Source: an uncultured Lachnospiraceae bacterium (GTDB taxonomy: Bacteria; Bacillota; Clostridia; Lachnospirales; Lachnospiraceae). From it: DNA of 64,000 nucleotides. The stretch covers positions 62,001 to 126,000 of the forward strand of contig CABSCP010000008.1 in the NCBI GenBank assembly GCA_902476265.1, in the 5' to 3' direction. Below the pieces are notes generated by a model. It searched no databases. It was not told the DNA's origin and worked only from the letters and a program-made list of their open reading frames with translations. The translations under genes were made by a program, and so were the position numbers. The number at the start of each line of letters is the position of its first letter. Positions within the stretch are counted from its first letter, which is position 1. Of the stretch, positions 1 through 8,188 are shown piece after piece.

Positions 1-402
1 AGTCAGCAGCGCCCAGTTTTCCTCCAGATTTGTTACCGATCCCCATAACTTCTGAATTTCTTCCATGACGGAAATCTGATCCTTTGAGTCGTTATCCTTC
101 CTGTCCAAAAGGAGTCTGCCCCGAAAGCCTTCGGCGCATCGGCGCACCCGCAGCTCTTTTTCCCCGTTAAAAATCCGCAGTTCCTGCACATAGGTTCCCG
201 TAAGTTCCTCCATACCTCCCTGCTTTTCAGTATGGATCATCATTTTCTTGTCCGCCAGCCATCCGAAAACCACTCGATAATCCAATATGGCATACACATA
301 GGCTGGCCGGCTAAAATTTTCCTGTGCCATATTTAACAGAACATCCCATGAACTGCATTCCATCGGAACGATCTCCATATCCGCTTCATGAATTTTTCCC
401 AT
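1..402 (-). CDS. csx19: Csx19-like type III-D CRISPR protein (3' end outside window)
   Basis: This is the 5' part of a minus-strand gene, 134 codons from ATG at 402, open to the window edge. A GGAGG-type ribosome binding site lies at about 407-413. The product begins MGKIHEADMEIVPMECSSW and has no signal peptide. It carries a segment resembling the TIGR03984/Csx19 family (LRIFNGEKELRVRR, then a GRLLLD stretch and a KLWG motif). Csx19 proteins accompany type III-D effector complexes and their role is not established. The start lies inside the end of the two-RAMP gene upstream (17-nt overlap), so it is the last visible gene of the cas operon. The family call rests on motif resemblance only; the location supports a cas-associated protein in any case. 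Confidence 0.55.
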   Translation of the reverse strand, partial: MGKIHEADMEIVPMECSSWDVLLNMAQENFSRPAYVYAILDYRVVFGWLADKKMMIHTEKQGGMEELTGTYVQELRIFNGEKELRVRRCAEGFRGRLLLDRKDNDSKDQISVMEEIQKLWGSVTNLEENWALLT

Positions 403-1789
403 TATGCTCCTCCCGGTTCCTGAACCATTTTATGGCCGCAGCAGCGTTTTCAGGTTGAAAAGCCGTCCCATCCAGTTCCGGTTCTTTGCCCTTGGGACAT
501 TCAAACGCTCCCCTGCCTACGGCGGTTTCCCCGCCCACAGTCAAAAATCCTTCATACAACCCACAAATGACCCAATACAGCAATCCGTAAAGCACTTCCT
601 GCAGGCAATCCCCCATTTCCTTGTCCTGCCATCGGATTACCAGTTCTGTTTCCCCGCCTGCCCATATCCTTTCATGATAAAGGGCTCCATTCACAGTTCC
701 CCCAAAAAGCCGGTCTATGGAGTTTCTGGAAAGATCCGCATATCCTTCTCCTGCTTTTGCTGCCGTCAGTTTCGATTCTTCAAAAAGAAGCTTTGAGGAC
801 TCCAGTTTTTCTTTCCCCTTGGTTTTCCAGGTTCCGAAAAAAGGTTCCAGCGCTTCCTGCGCCGTTTCCCAACTTTCCATTTTTCCTGCTTCCTGAACAA
901 CATGAGCCAAATAGCTTCTGACCGCGCCCGCCCAGCTGCTGCCCGGAATCACGGCTGTTTCTCTTTCATCCTTCCGGACAAGCTGTCCGTAGTCCAGGTA
1001 AACGCCGCCTTTTCCCATGGGCTTTAAATAATAATCCCGAATCAATATGGTGTCTTTCACTTTTAACGGGATCCTGAGGCAGTGGTCTTTCCTCTCTTTT
1101 GGGACTGACTTCCTGCTTTTTTGTTCATCCGGCAGTCTGTTCCAGTCAAAATCCAGCCATTTTTGAAAATCTTCTTCCCGGTCCATGATGAAATCACAGT
1201 AGCTGACTCCGGCTATATGAAGCTTTCCATACCCTCTCCTGCTTTTTGCCCCTACCCGCAGAACACCGTTCTCCATTCCGGAAAGGCAATCACAAAGCAG
1301 CGCAAAACTCTCCTCCAAAGCCTCTTTTGCCGAAGTTTCTATCCTTCTTTCCCGCACCGTAAGTTCCAGACGAATCCAAAATTTTGCTCCCGGCTCTAAA
1401 ATCTGCATATCATATCGGGACAATTCCTCCGCTGTCTTTCTGCAATCCAGACGTACACCGTTTCGTTTTGCCTTCACCCCATCCTTCAGCATGACGTCAT
1501 AGACAAATATACTGCTCTGATAGTCAATTTCCCCGCCATCCCGGATTCCCTCCCTGTTTCTGTTCCCAAAAAGGAAATCCGCTTTTTCTTTTCCCAGGCT
1601 TTTGGTTAAATAAGCTCTCATGGCCCCTGCAAGGGAGCTCCCGGGAATCATATAAGTGCCCTCCGGCGCAGTGATCAGATCCATATCCGTATCTTCATTT
1701 TCTCCGGAACCCACAAGCAGCGGGGATGCCAGCTCTCCTGCCGCCCAAATCATCCGCCTGGCACAAATCCTGTTTCCTTCATCCTTCAT
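386..1789 (-). CDS. Fused double-RAMP (Cas7-Cas7, Csm3-like) subunit of type III effector
   Basis: 467 residues containing two tandem RAMP modules. The N half has IPGSSLAGAMRAYL (about 48-61) and a glycine-rich loop VGAKSRRGYGKL (about 179-190). The C half repeats the pattern with IPGSSWAGAVRSYL (about 281-294) and a C-terminal VGGETAVGRG loop. These are backbone (Cas7/Csm3) signatures that coat crRNA. An Asp-rich stretch in the N half (TDMDLI, about 34-39) occupies the place of the target-RNA-cleaving Asp loop of Csm3, with no obvious equivalent in the C half; that is an inference. The second ATG (1789) was chosen because GGAGG sits 7 nt before it and only 1 nt before the first ATG. The gene is co-oriented with csx10 and cas10 and overlaps csx19. 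Confidence 0.85.
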   Translation of the reverse strand: MKDEGNRICARRMIWAAGELASPLLVGSGENEDTDMDLITAPEGTYMIPGSSLAGAMRAYLTKSLGKEKADFLFGNRNREGIRDGGEIDYQSSIFVYDVMLKDGVKAKRNGVRLDCRKTAEELSRYDMQILEPGAKFWIRLELTVRERRIETSAKEALEESFALLCDCLSGMENGVLRVGAKSRRGYGKLHIAGVSYCDFIMDREEDFQKWLDFDWNRLPDEQKSRKSVPKERKDHCLRIPLKVKDTILIRDYYLKPMGKGGVYLDYGQLVRKDERETAVIPGSSWAGAVRSYLAHVVQEAGKMESWETAQEALEPFFGTWKTKGKEKLESSKLLFEESKLTAAKAGEGYADLSRNSIDRLFGGTVNGALYHERIWAGGETELVIRWQDKEMGDCLQEVLYGLLYWVICGLYEGFLTVGGETAVGRGAFECPKGKEPELDGTAFQPENAAAAIKWFRNREEHNGKNS

Positions 1790-1853
1790 CTTCATCCCTC
1801 CATATCGCTAACCTGTCTGCGATACTGTATCTATCAACGCTTTGGCAAAAATC

Positions 1854-3947
1854 TCATTGCCTCTGTTTTCGCCCCTTAAACTTCGCTTCTTCCAGGTAAA
1901 AGCGCAAAAACAGTCTGTCCTTCTCCCTGCATGGCTCTAAAAATTGTTCGATCTCTTCATATACGGACTCTCTTTCCGTTCCTTTCATGCCCTCCATTGC
2001 ATACAGAATCTGCTCCCGGTCTTTTCCTTCCTCTGCCAGACGGATCAACTGCTCTATCCGCCCCGAATTCGGAATTTTTTTCGTTTCTTCTATCGCATCG
2101 CCGGCTTCCTGCTTTCTCTCAAGCTTCTCCTGCCGCTCCTCTCTCCATTTCAGAAAAGCCTTTACGAAATCACTTTCTCCGGCGGTTTGTATCTCCTGTA
2201 TCTCAGGCGCTTGCGCCATACGCTCTATTTGAACTTCCGCCGGGAGAGTTTTAATTTGTCCATAGCCTTTCCCCGTCATTTCTCCCCATCGGATTTTTTC
2301 CAGTTCTAAGGGAGAACGGGCGGTTTTTACTGCCAAAACCGATCCCTGATCCAACGCTTCATACTGAGGAACCGGCAGCCGCCATCTGCTGTTATATCCT
2401 GCTGTTTTTGTACAGGTAACAATAGAATCTTCCAGCGCCTCCACGCCCTCTTCTTTCAGCATCTTTCTGAAAATTTCCGGGTCCGGATGAATCGATGCGT
2501 TTTCATCCATCAGAACCATAGGGGTCACAAGCCAGATCAGAAACGTTTTTTCATCCGCCGTTTCCTCTCTGCTTTCATCCAGTTTCCGGCCTCCTTTTGC
2601 AAAAATTTTCATTTCAGCCTGTCCGTACTCGGCCGAACGGGACCGCCCCAGAGAAATCCTGTTTTCCCTTCTTTCCAGACAGTCTGCCAGTTTCTTTAAG
2701 TCTCCTGCTTTTCCCTGAAGGGTTCCGGAAAACTTTTGCCCTTTTGACAGGCTGACATACTGGAAAAGCTGTCCCATGTCAGCGCCGGTATTTGGTACCC
2801 TGTCGTGAAGGGCATGTCCGATTCCGCGGTCCTGAGGTCTGGCATGGTGCATTCTCAGCTCTTTTTCCACCGATGTAGTAAAAAGTATTTCGTTTTCCAG
2901 GCAAATCTGTCCTTTAATCGTTGTTCTGCGCAAGTTCCCTTCTACATCTGCAAACCTGTTTGCAACCTTTCCCGTTTTCCCTTTTACGCCTGAAAGATGG
3001 GCCGGACAGGGATAAAAAATCCGATCTCCTTTTTTCAAAAAACCGTATCCGAATTTCACGCCGTCCTTTAAAAATATCCTTTGAAAATCAGGGTCTTCAT
3101 GAGCGGTGTTTCCCAATCCGTAATCCTGTATGTACATCCCCGCCAGCGCTCCCAAAACGGCAGCGCCCGGTATCTGTTCTCCGCAGTCTTCATACAGTCC
3201 GTTTTCTCCCGGAAACAGGACCGGCGTTTTCAGTTCTATTTCATAGTCCATTTCCATAAAATCTTCCGGATCGAAAGGGCGCTCTGTTTTCACGGCCGCT
3301 TTTTTATCCGGATGTTTTTCCCACTCCAACGAGCAGGAAACCTCTCCCAGTCCCCTTGTGATTCCGGTTCCCAGATGCCGGAGGGCCTTGACACACCACT
3401 CCAGCGCTTTTAAAGCGTCCTGCCCGGTTTGACTTTCCACTTCTATTTCACTGCAAAAAACCAGGCCTCTGGGTATGAACTGCATGGTTCTTAAAGAAGT
3501 TTTGTGAGCCACACCTGCATCGGTATCCAATGCCGTCCTTGTCCGTTCCACCGTCAGAAACTGTTCTGCCAGCGATTCCTGAAAGTCCGGCACTCCCCTT
3601 AACTCCCGGGCCGTTTTTTCATAATCCGCAATCAAAATATCTTTATCCGGCGCGCCGACTCCCAAAGAGCCTTTTGGGATCTTTTGTAAATGCGCGTTTC
3701 CAATCCGCAGGGCGCCGGGCTTTTCCTCTCCCTGTACTCCAAAAAGTTTCTCCAGAAAATATTCGTCGATCCAGCCATTGGAAGCCATTTCTTTTCCTTC
3801 CGTCAGCAGCGCTCCTTTGATACGCCGCGCCGGAATTACCGGAATCCCGTCTTCCAATGCAATTTTCATATCCACAAGCCCGGCCTCACTTTCCCCGGAG
3901 CCTGCGCATAATTCACTTTTCAGCGTAATTTTCAGCCATCCCTTCAT
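1854..3947 (-). CDS. csx10: Csx10-like RAMP protein (type III-D Cas5-type subunit) with C-terminal extension
   Basis: 697 residues. The N-terminal RAMP module has IPVIPARRIKGALLTEG (about 35-51), a segment around 146-173 and a glycine-rich loop TGITRGLGEV (about 193-202). A second RAMP-type motif, IPGAAVLGALAGMYIQ, lies at about 259-274. A third region to about residue 600 resembles the Csx10 C-terminal part. The last ~95 residues are highly charged and look helical, rich in Glu, Lys and Arg, and could be a fused small-subunit-like domain. Csx10 is the hallmark Cas5-like protein of subtype III-D. ATG at 3947 has GGAGG 7 nt upstream, and its ATGA overlaps the cas10 stop, implying translational coupling. 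The length exceeds what I expect for the family. Confidence 0.75.
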   Translation of the reverse strand: MKGWLKITLKSELCAGSGESEAGLVDMKIALEDGIPVIPARRIKGALLTEGKEMASNGWIDEYFLEKLFGVQGEEKPGALRIGNAHLQKIPKGSLGVGAPDKDILIADYEKTARELRGVPDFQESLAEQFLTVERTRTALDTDAGVAHKTSLRTMQFIPRGLVFCSEIEVESQTGQDALKALEWCVKALRHLGTGITRGLGEVSCSLEWEKHPDKKAAVKTERPFDPEDFMEMDYEIELKTPVLFPGENGLYEDCGEQIPGAAVLGALAGMYIQDYGLGNTAHEDPDFQRIFLKDGVKFGYGFLKKGDRIFYPCPAHLSGVKGKTGKVANRFADVEGNLRRTTIKGQICLENEILFTTSVEKELRMHHARPQDRGIGHALHDRVPNTGADMGQLFQYVSLSKGQKFSGTLQGKAGDLKKLADCLERRENRISLGRSRSAEYGQAEMKIFAKGGRKLDESREETADEKTFLIWLVTPMVLMDENASIHPDPEIFRKMLKEEGVEALEDSIVTCTKTAGYNSRWRLPVPQYEALDQGSVLAVKTARSPLELEKIRWGEMTGKGYGQIKTLPAEVQIERMAQAPEIQEIQTAGESDFVKAFLKWREERQEKLERKQEAGDAIEETKKIPNSGRIEQLIRLAEEGKDREQILYAMEGMKGTERESVYEEIEQFLEPCREKDRLFLRFYLEEAKFKGRKQRQ

Positions 3948-5479
3948 GCCTCTTCCTCCGTTTTTTGCCTGCCCAAAAGCCTGTCACAGATGGTTTTATC
4001 ATAAAAATCCATGATTTCCAGCGCATCATATAAGCCGCTGTCCATGGTAAATACTTTTTCTCCCGACAGTTCACAAAGGTCATAGCCTCTGGACGCATAT
4101 TCTTTTTCCAGCCCTTTTACTGCTGTCTCTCCCTGGTGAAATGCTTCATATAGCCGTTTCAGCCTGTTTCTGGGCCACTGCCGCTCCCCTTGTGTTTCGT
4201 TTGCCGTAACCTGATCTAAAATCCTGAGAAAAGAATCCAGGGATTTTGCGCCAGCCTCTTCCTCTGCTTTGACCAAAAACGGCCTGGCCAGAAAAGCTTC
4301 TTCCTTTTTCCGCTGCTCCTCCTGCCGTATGTAGGCCCCCCGCACCACCTGAAAATCCAGGCAGCACAGGTCTTGTTTTTCTCCTTGCGCATACCAGCGT
4401 TTTTTTGCATTGGAACAGCAGCTTTCCGCAATCTCATATGCAATCTTAAACGGGAAATGGCTATGGACATATGCAATTCCCGCACAGGCGGACAATTCCA
4501 TTCCCTCCTCTGAATTGCCCAGCAGTTCCCGCAGAAACCGCACGGCCATACACAACCCCAAATCTGCCCTGCAGATAAAGGTCAGATCATCTCCGTCCTG
4601 CAGCAACGGCCGCACCGGAAGGATTGGCATGTCCATAAAGCTTTCCACGGCCTCTATTGTCCTGCCAAAAGCCTCGCTGTTTCGCCTATCAATCTGTGCC
4701 GAAAAGTTTCTCATTTCAGGAACGGCCTGATGATAGGATTGATACCTTTGAAGCGCCTTCTGCACCATAGCCCCCATTCCGTTTCCGTCAATATGGACCA
4801 CAGCTACATAACTGTCTTCTCCTTTTTTCCGAATCAAATCGTTCATCTGGACGGCCAAATTCCCTTTATCGGCCTTTTCATAGGACAGCCACTTTTCATA
4901 CTGCACGACAGAAGCTTTTTTGGTTCCGTCACTGCCTGTGATCAGATGCGTTACCGGAAGCCCATAAGAACCATCCTGCTCTGCCACCGGGTAGGCCGCG
5001 TATAAAAGGTGCCTTTGGGCCCTTTGCTTGCGTTTTTCCATCTCACGGTTTAAGGATTCGATATCCTGTGCAAAATTTGTGAACTTGACAGGCACCCATG
5101 CGGTCAGAAGATTCACGCCCCGGCAGTTTTCGAGCACCTTTTTTGCCAGGCATGTACTCACCTGATTATAAAGTTCTTTCTCCGCGAAAAGCACAAATGC
5201 ATTACCGCCGCCGTTATAAACAGTCTCAATCCGTATTGATTCATCCTTTTCCATTTGCAGGGGAAGGCCGCCTTCCGTTCCCTGCTCCCATTCGGTGACC
5301 GCCTTTTTGCCCTGATATTCTCCAATCACTTCCCGAATGGCTTCTTTCAAAAACTCTTTTAAAATCTTTCCCACATTTTTGGAAGCGCCCACATTTTCCT
5401 GTAAGCGATTGGTCGCGAAAATATAACTTTGAATCCCGCTCACATCATATTTTGCCAATAACCAGTTATGCATCTCCAT
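3944..5479 (-). CDS. cas10: Cas10 large subunit, HD-less
   Basis: 511 residues. Two palm-like halves are visible. Palm 1 opens with SGIQSYIF (about 14-21) and has a degenerate NGGGNAFVLF (about 89-98). Palm 2 has HIDGNGMG (Asp231) and DGDDLTFI (Asp295, Asp297, Asp298), the counterpart of the GGDD cyclase motif with the first Gly replaced by Asp. The metal-binding acidic residues are therefore present, so cyclic oligoadenylate synthesis is plausible. No N-terminal HD nuclease domain is present; the protein starts directly in palm 1, as is usual for III-D. The start at 5479 is preferred over an in-frame upstream ATG because of the G-rich ribosome binding site just before it. It overlaps the upstream DUF6602 gene by 14 nt. 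Confidence 0.88.
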   Translation of the reverse strand: MEMHNWLLAKYDVSGIQSYIFATNRLQENVGASKNVGKILKEFLKEAIREVIGEYQGKKAVTEWEQGTEGGLPLQMEKDESIRIETVYNGGGNAFVLFAEKELYNQVSTCLAKKVLENCRGVNLLTAWVPVKFTNFAQDIESLNREMEKRKQRAQRHLLYAAYPVAEQDGSYGLPVTHLITGSDGTKKASVVQYEKWLSYEKADKGNLAVQMNDLIRKKGEDSYVAVVHIDGNGMGAMVQKALQRYQSYHQAVPEMRNFSAQIDRRNSEAFGRTIEAVESFMDMPILPVRPLLQDGDDLTFICRADLGLCMAVRFLRELLGNSEEGMELSACAGIAYVHSHFPFKIAYEIAESCCSNAKKRWYAQGEKQDLCCLDFQVVRGAYIRQEEQRKKEEAFLARPFLVKAEEEAGAKSLDSFLRILDQVTANETQGERQWPRNRLKRLYEAFHQGETAVKGLEKEYASRGYDLCELSGEKVFTMDSGLYDALEIMDFYDKTICDRLLGRQKTEEEA

Positions 5480-6455
5480 TTTCTTTCCCTCCCCCCAAAA
5501 CCTCCTGAAAAAGTTGTGCATACGCTCTGTGCGGAAAGAGCATCGGATTGTTAATGAGCATCAGCAGCTGGTTTAATTGAAAGGTAAGGGATAAAATGAC
5601 ATTTTCACGGGTTGTGCCGTCCTCACTTTTTTCTCTGATTTGAAGATCCTCCAGCGTTCTTTCGGTAATCAGTTCCTTTTTATCATCTTTCAGTCCCTTT
5701 TTACGTTTATTAATAATTTCTTTGTTTTTCTTGTATTCTTCCCCACGCAAGTTATATTGAGGCGTAGTTTTACCCTCATATTGATTCAGTTCCATAATCC
5801 AGTCGATATATTCTTTAAAAGTTGTATTGATCTCTTTTTCAAGATAGTCGCCATTTGCATATAACAAAATATCGAACTTCTTCGCCATCTTTTCTTTTAT
5901 TTTGCCTTTCAGTTCCTTGGCGCACAGTATGCGAATAGGTCTTGTTGCAGTCTGATAAATACTCTTCGTATCATTTAAAACAAAATTGTCGGTAATTCCT
6001 GTCACAATTCGTGTTACAGCATCCAATGAGGTTTCCAGGTTTTCTATTGATTCCAGCCATTCATAAATTCCATTTTCTGTTTCTCCTCCGCTTTTTACCT
6101 GGCTTTTGCACTGTATTACAACAGACACCGCTTCAATCGGAATAAACATTATTTTCCCATAACGGAATATGTAAGGCGTATACATCTCGTCGAACACGGC
6201 CAGATCCACCTCTTTTGAGATATGCCCATAGGAGTCCATAATAAAAACCCCCTGTTCAATACAGTATTTTTTCGGAATCATTCTTTCGAAGAGTTCTTCC
6301 CAAACCTGCTCCCTGTAAGTTCCGGTTGTGTACGGATGGTTTGGCGTTTCCAGCGTCAACTGCTTTACAACAGATTTTTCCAGACTTTCATAATTGTGCG
6401 CTACACTTCTGATGATATCCTCTGCTGTTTTTTTATAGTTCTTTTCCTCAGCCAT
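5466..6455 (-). CDS. DUF6602-like putative PD-(D/E)xK nuclease embedded in cas operon
   Basis: 329 residues. Residues about 45-120 follow the DUF6602-type layout: a conserved N-terminal helix, GVFIMDSYGHISKEVDLAVFD (Asp84) and IPIEAVSVVIQCKS (Glu108, Gln115-x-Lys117). That order of Asp and (E/Q)xK suggests a restriction-endonuclease-like core with Gln replacing the usual Glu; catalytic activity is inferred. The C-terminal half is Lys- and Glu-rich. No CARF sensor domain was recognised. The start at 6455 has GGGGAGGA 5 nt upstream and overlaps the cas6 end by 8 nt, while the stop overlaps the cas10 start. It is therefore an integral operon member. It could alternatively be a non-catalytic nucleic-acid-binding protein. 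Confidence 0.6.
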   Translation of the reverse strand: MAEEKNYKKTAEDIIRSVAHNYESLEKSVVKQLTLETPNHPYTTGTYREQVWEELFERMIPKKYCIEQGVFIMDSYGHISKEVDLAVFDEMYTPYIFRYGKIMFIPIEAVSVVIQCKSQVKSGGETENGIYEWLESIENLETSLDAVTRIVTGITDNFVLNDTKSIYQTATRPIRILCAKELKGKIKEKMAKKFDILLYANGDYLEKEINTTFKEYIDWIMELNQYEGKTTPQYNLRGEEYKKNKEIINKRKKGLKDDKKELITERTLEDLQIREKSEDGTTRENVILSLTFQLNQLLMLINNPMLFPHRAYAQLFQEVLGGGKENGDA

Positions 6456-7371
6456 TTTCTTCCTCCCCGTCAAAATAAAGTTCATAATGTCCAAATCCTA
6501 TGGTGGAATTCTTCCCCACATGCAAATATCGCCCGGCTTCCAACAGCGGAACAAACCGGCTCAGATCTCCTTCATATAAAACCCAGCCCTCTTGCCCCTG
6601 TAATTCCAGCACATTATCCTTTTGATTCATGGAATAACGTTTAAAATCCACTGTTTTCCATTTCTGTTCCACGACTTGTATCATTCCTGCATCCCGTAGG
6701 GCCTCTTCTTCATTCCATTCTACCTCATAATCTGTACAGACCTCCGTCACCAGAGCAAAACGTCTTAAAATAAAGCGAAGAAGCAGCGCAAACGGCAAAG
6801 ATGTGAAAAGCCTTCCTCCTGATACAATTCTGACCGGCGTATTAAAAACCACTAATACCGATTTAACTTCTCTTTTGGGCAAAATCATAAAATGAGCATT
6901 TAAATTTCTAAGATACAGATGATTTTCCAACTGGATCAATTTTTTCGTTTCATAATCACAGATCCTTTGCAGGGTAAAAGGAATGCGGGCGGCTCCCCAT
7001 CCTTTCCTTCCCATTCTCTGCAATGCGTCCACATAAATCTGCGGCTTCAATGCCGCATGTCCAAATAGTGTCAGATCAAATACGCATTCATCGCCTTTTT
7101 TCCACTCTGTTTTTCCGTATGTATGAACATAGAGGACAAAGGGATTGATCGCACCGCCCTTTGCCCCTGTATTGCTGAAATTTTTTACAAAAGCACAGTG
7201 CTCTTTCTTTTCACAGTCCAGACACTTTAAATGCGGCGTATGGCACACAAAATCGCGGAAACAGTGTCCCAGCACACCTCTGACAGTGGATCCCAGATAT
7301 TCCGGCAGATTTCCTTCCCCTTCTGCCACAAAAACGGCCTGTAATGTCACAACATCCATAAATTCAAACAT
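6448..7371 (-). CDS. cas6: Cas6 pre-crRNA processing endoribonuclease
   Basis: 307 residues, first gene of the cas operon. The N terminus has LGSTVRGVLGHCFRDFVC, then a cysteine cluster (Cys37, 43, 50, 53, 59), as in the Cas6 group whose members carry a Cys-rich insert. The middle has GRKGWGAARIPFTLQRI, matching the G-rich RNA-binding segment of the family, and the C terminus ends in a typical RAMP loop (VGKNSTIGFGHYELYF). Cas6 cuts in the repeat, leaving an 8-nt 5' tag; the neighbouring repeat, read on the minus strand, ends ATTGAAAC as expected. ATG 7371 is used; a TTG lies one codon upstream. The gene is 0.3 kb downstream of the array on the same strand. Confidence 0.85.
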   Translation of the reverse strand: MFEFMDVVTLQAVFVAEGEGNLPEYLGSTVRGVLGHCFRDFVCHTPHLKCLDCEKKEHCAFVKNFSNTGAKGGAINPFVLYVHTYGKTEWKKGDECVFDLTLFGHAALKPQIYVDALQRMGRKGWGAARIPFTLQRICDYETKKLIQLENHLYLRNLNAHFMILPKREVKSVLVVFNTPVRIVSGGRLFTSLPFALLLRFILRRFALVTEVCTDYEVEWNEEEALRDAGMIQVVEQKWKTVDFKRYSMNQKDNVLELQGQEGWVLYEGDLSRFVPLLEAGRYLHVGKNSTIGFGHYELYFDGEEENG

Positions 7372-7406
7372 CAAAACACCCCCTTCGCCTTTTTCTCTAA
7401 ATTAGT

Positions 7407-7424
7407 CTTACAATTTTTTGTAAG
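7407..7424. promoter_or_regulatory. Palindrome between the cas promoter region and cas6
   Basis: CTTACAATTTTTTGTAAG has 7-bp arms and a 4-nt centre and lies about 36-53 nt before the cas6 ATG. A -10-like TATACT (minus strand, 7458-7463) lies upstream of it, though its -35 is weak. It may be an operator or a 5'-UTR hairpin for the cas operon; no regulator can be assigned. Confidence 0.4.
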
Positions 7425-7647
7425 CACTACCTCTGATACTTTCGTTCTTGTAATTACAGTATACTATTTATATCCCGCATATTGTATAAAAAGTTACAAA
7501 ATATAACTATTTTTTTACCTTCCAAACTTTATATTTGTTGGATTTCAATTTTTAAATGTTTTAGTGAATGCGGGTGACTTATTTCCATTATCTTTGATAT
7601 TTGAGATTTCAATCCATCCCAACTAAATGATAGAATCCGATAACGAC

Positions 7648-7675
7648 AAAAAGACTGGCAAAATCCAGTCTTTTT
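7648..7675. terminator. Bidirectional intrinsic terminator between array and cas operon
   Basis: An 11-bp stem (7648-7658 with 7665-7675) and 6-nt loop. It is followed by seven T on the plus strand and by a T5 run on the minus strand. On the minus strand it would end the pre-crRNA transcript before the cas promoter. Confidence 0.75.
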
Positions 7676-7688
7676 TTGATATACCCGC

Positions 7689-8063
7689 CTTTCACTCCAC
7701 GCTGTCTTACGCGGACAGCGACATCAGGAATACGAATCCATGGTTGCGGAATTACAGTTTCAATCTACGCTATCTCTCGCGGACAGCGACGCTGAGAAAA
7801 GACGACGTGCAGAACTGGGTTATGGTTTCAATCCACGCTGTCTCTCGCGGACAGCGACCGGCCGGCCCCGTCGATCGCCACCGCCTCATAAAGCGTTTCA
7901 ATCCACGCTGTCTCTCGCGGACAGCGACGGCGTATAAGCAGTGCGTAAAGCGCTTGTATGAGGTTTCAATCCACGCTGTCTCTCGCGGACAGCGACCTGC
8001 ATTTGCCAAAAAGGGTAACGCATTGTATGGTTTCAATCCACGCTGTCTCTCGCGGACAGCGAC
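7689..8063 (-). CRISPR. Six-repeat type III CRISPR array
   Basis: Six 34-nt repeats start at 7689, 7757, 7825, 7895, 7963 and 8030. The last four are identical, with plus-strand ends GTTTCAATCCACGCTGTC and CTCGCGGACAGCGAC. The copies at 7757 and 7689 have 2 and about 4 mismatches. Five spacers of 34, 34, 36, 34 and 33 nt separate them. Each repeat can fold a 7-bp stem (CGCTGTC/GACAGCG). Orientation is minus: read that way the repeat ends ATTGAAAC, the usual 5' crRNA tag, the degenerate copies lie at the leader-distal end, and a promoter precedes the conserved end. Confidence 0.96.
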
Positions 8064-8098
8064 ATCAAATCTGCACTACTATTCGCTCTACCATCCCC

Positions 8099-8127
8099 AT
8101 TATACTACGCAATCTGCATATTTTCAA
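8099..8127 (-). promoter_or_regulatory. CRISPR leader promoter
   Basis: On the minus strand, TTGAAA (8122-8127), a 17-bp spacer and a perfect TATAAT (8099-8104). Transcription would start near 8092, about 30 nt before the first complete repeat. The transcribed leader is 8064-8092. Confidence 0.75.
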
Positions 8128-8188
8128 ACCCGTTTTCTGATCCTTCGACGTTTTTCCGCTGTAATACAAACTCATTTTTCACAAAAAT

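Noticed and set aside
7607..7616. TTTCAATCCA as a further decayed CRISPR repeat
   Set aside because: Only 10 bp match, and the distance to the next repeat does not fit the repeat-spacer period.
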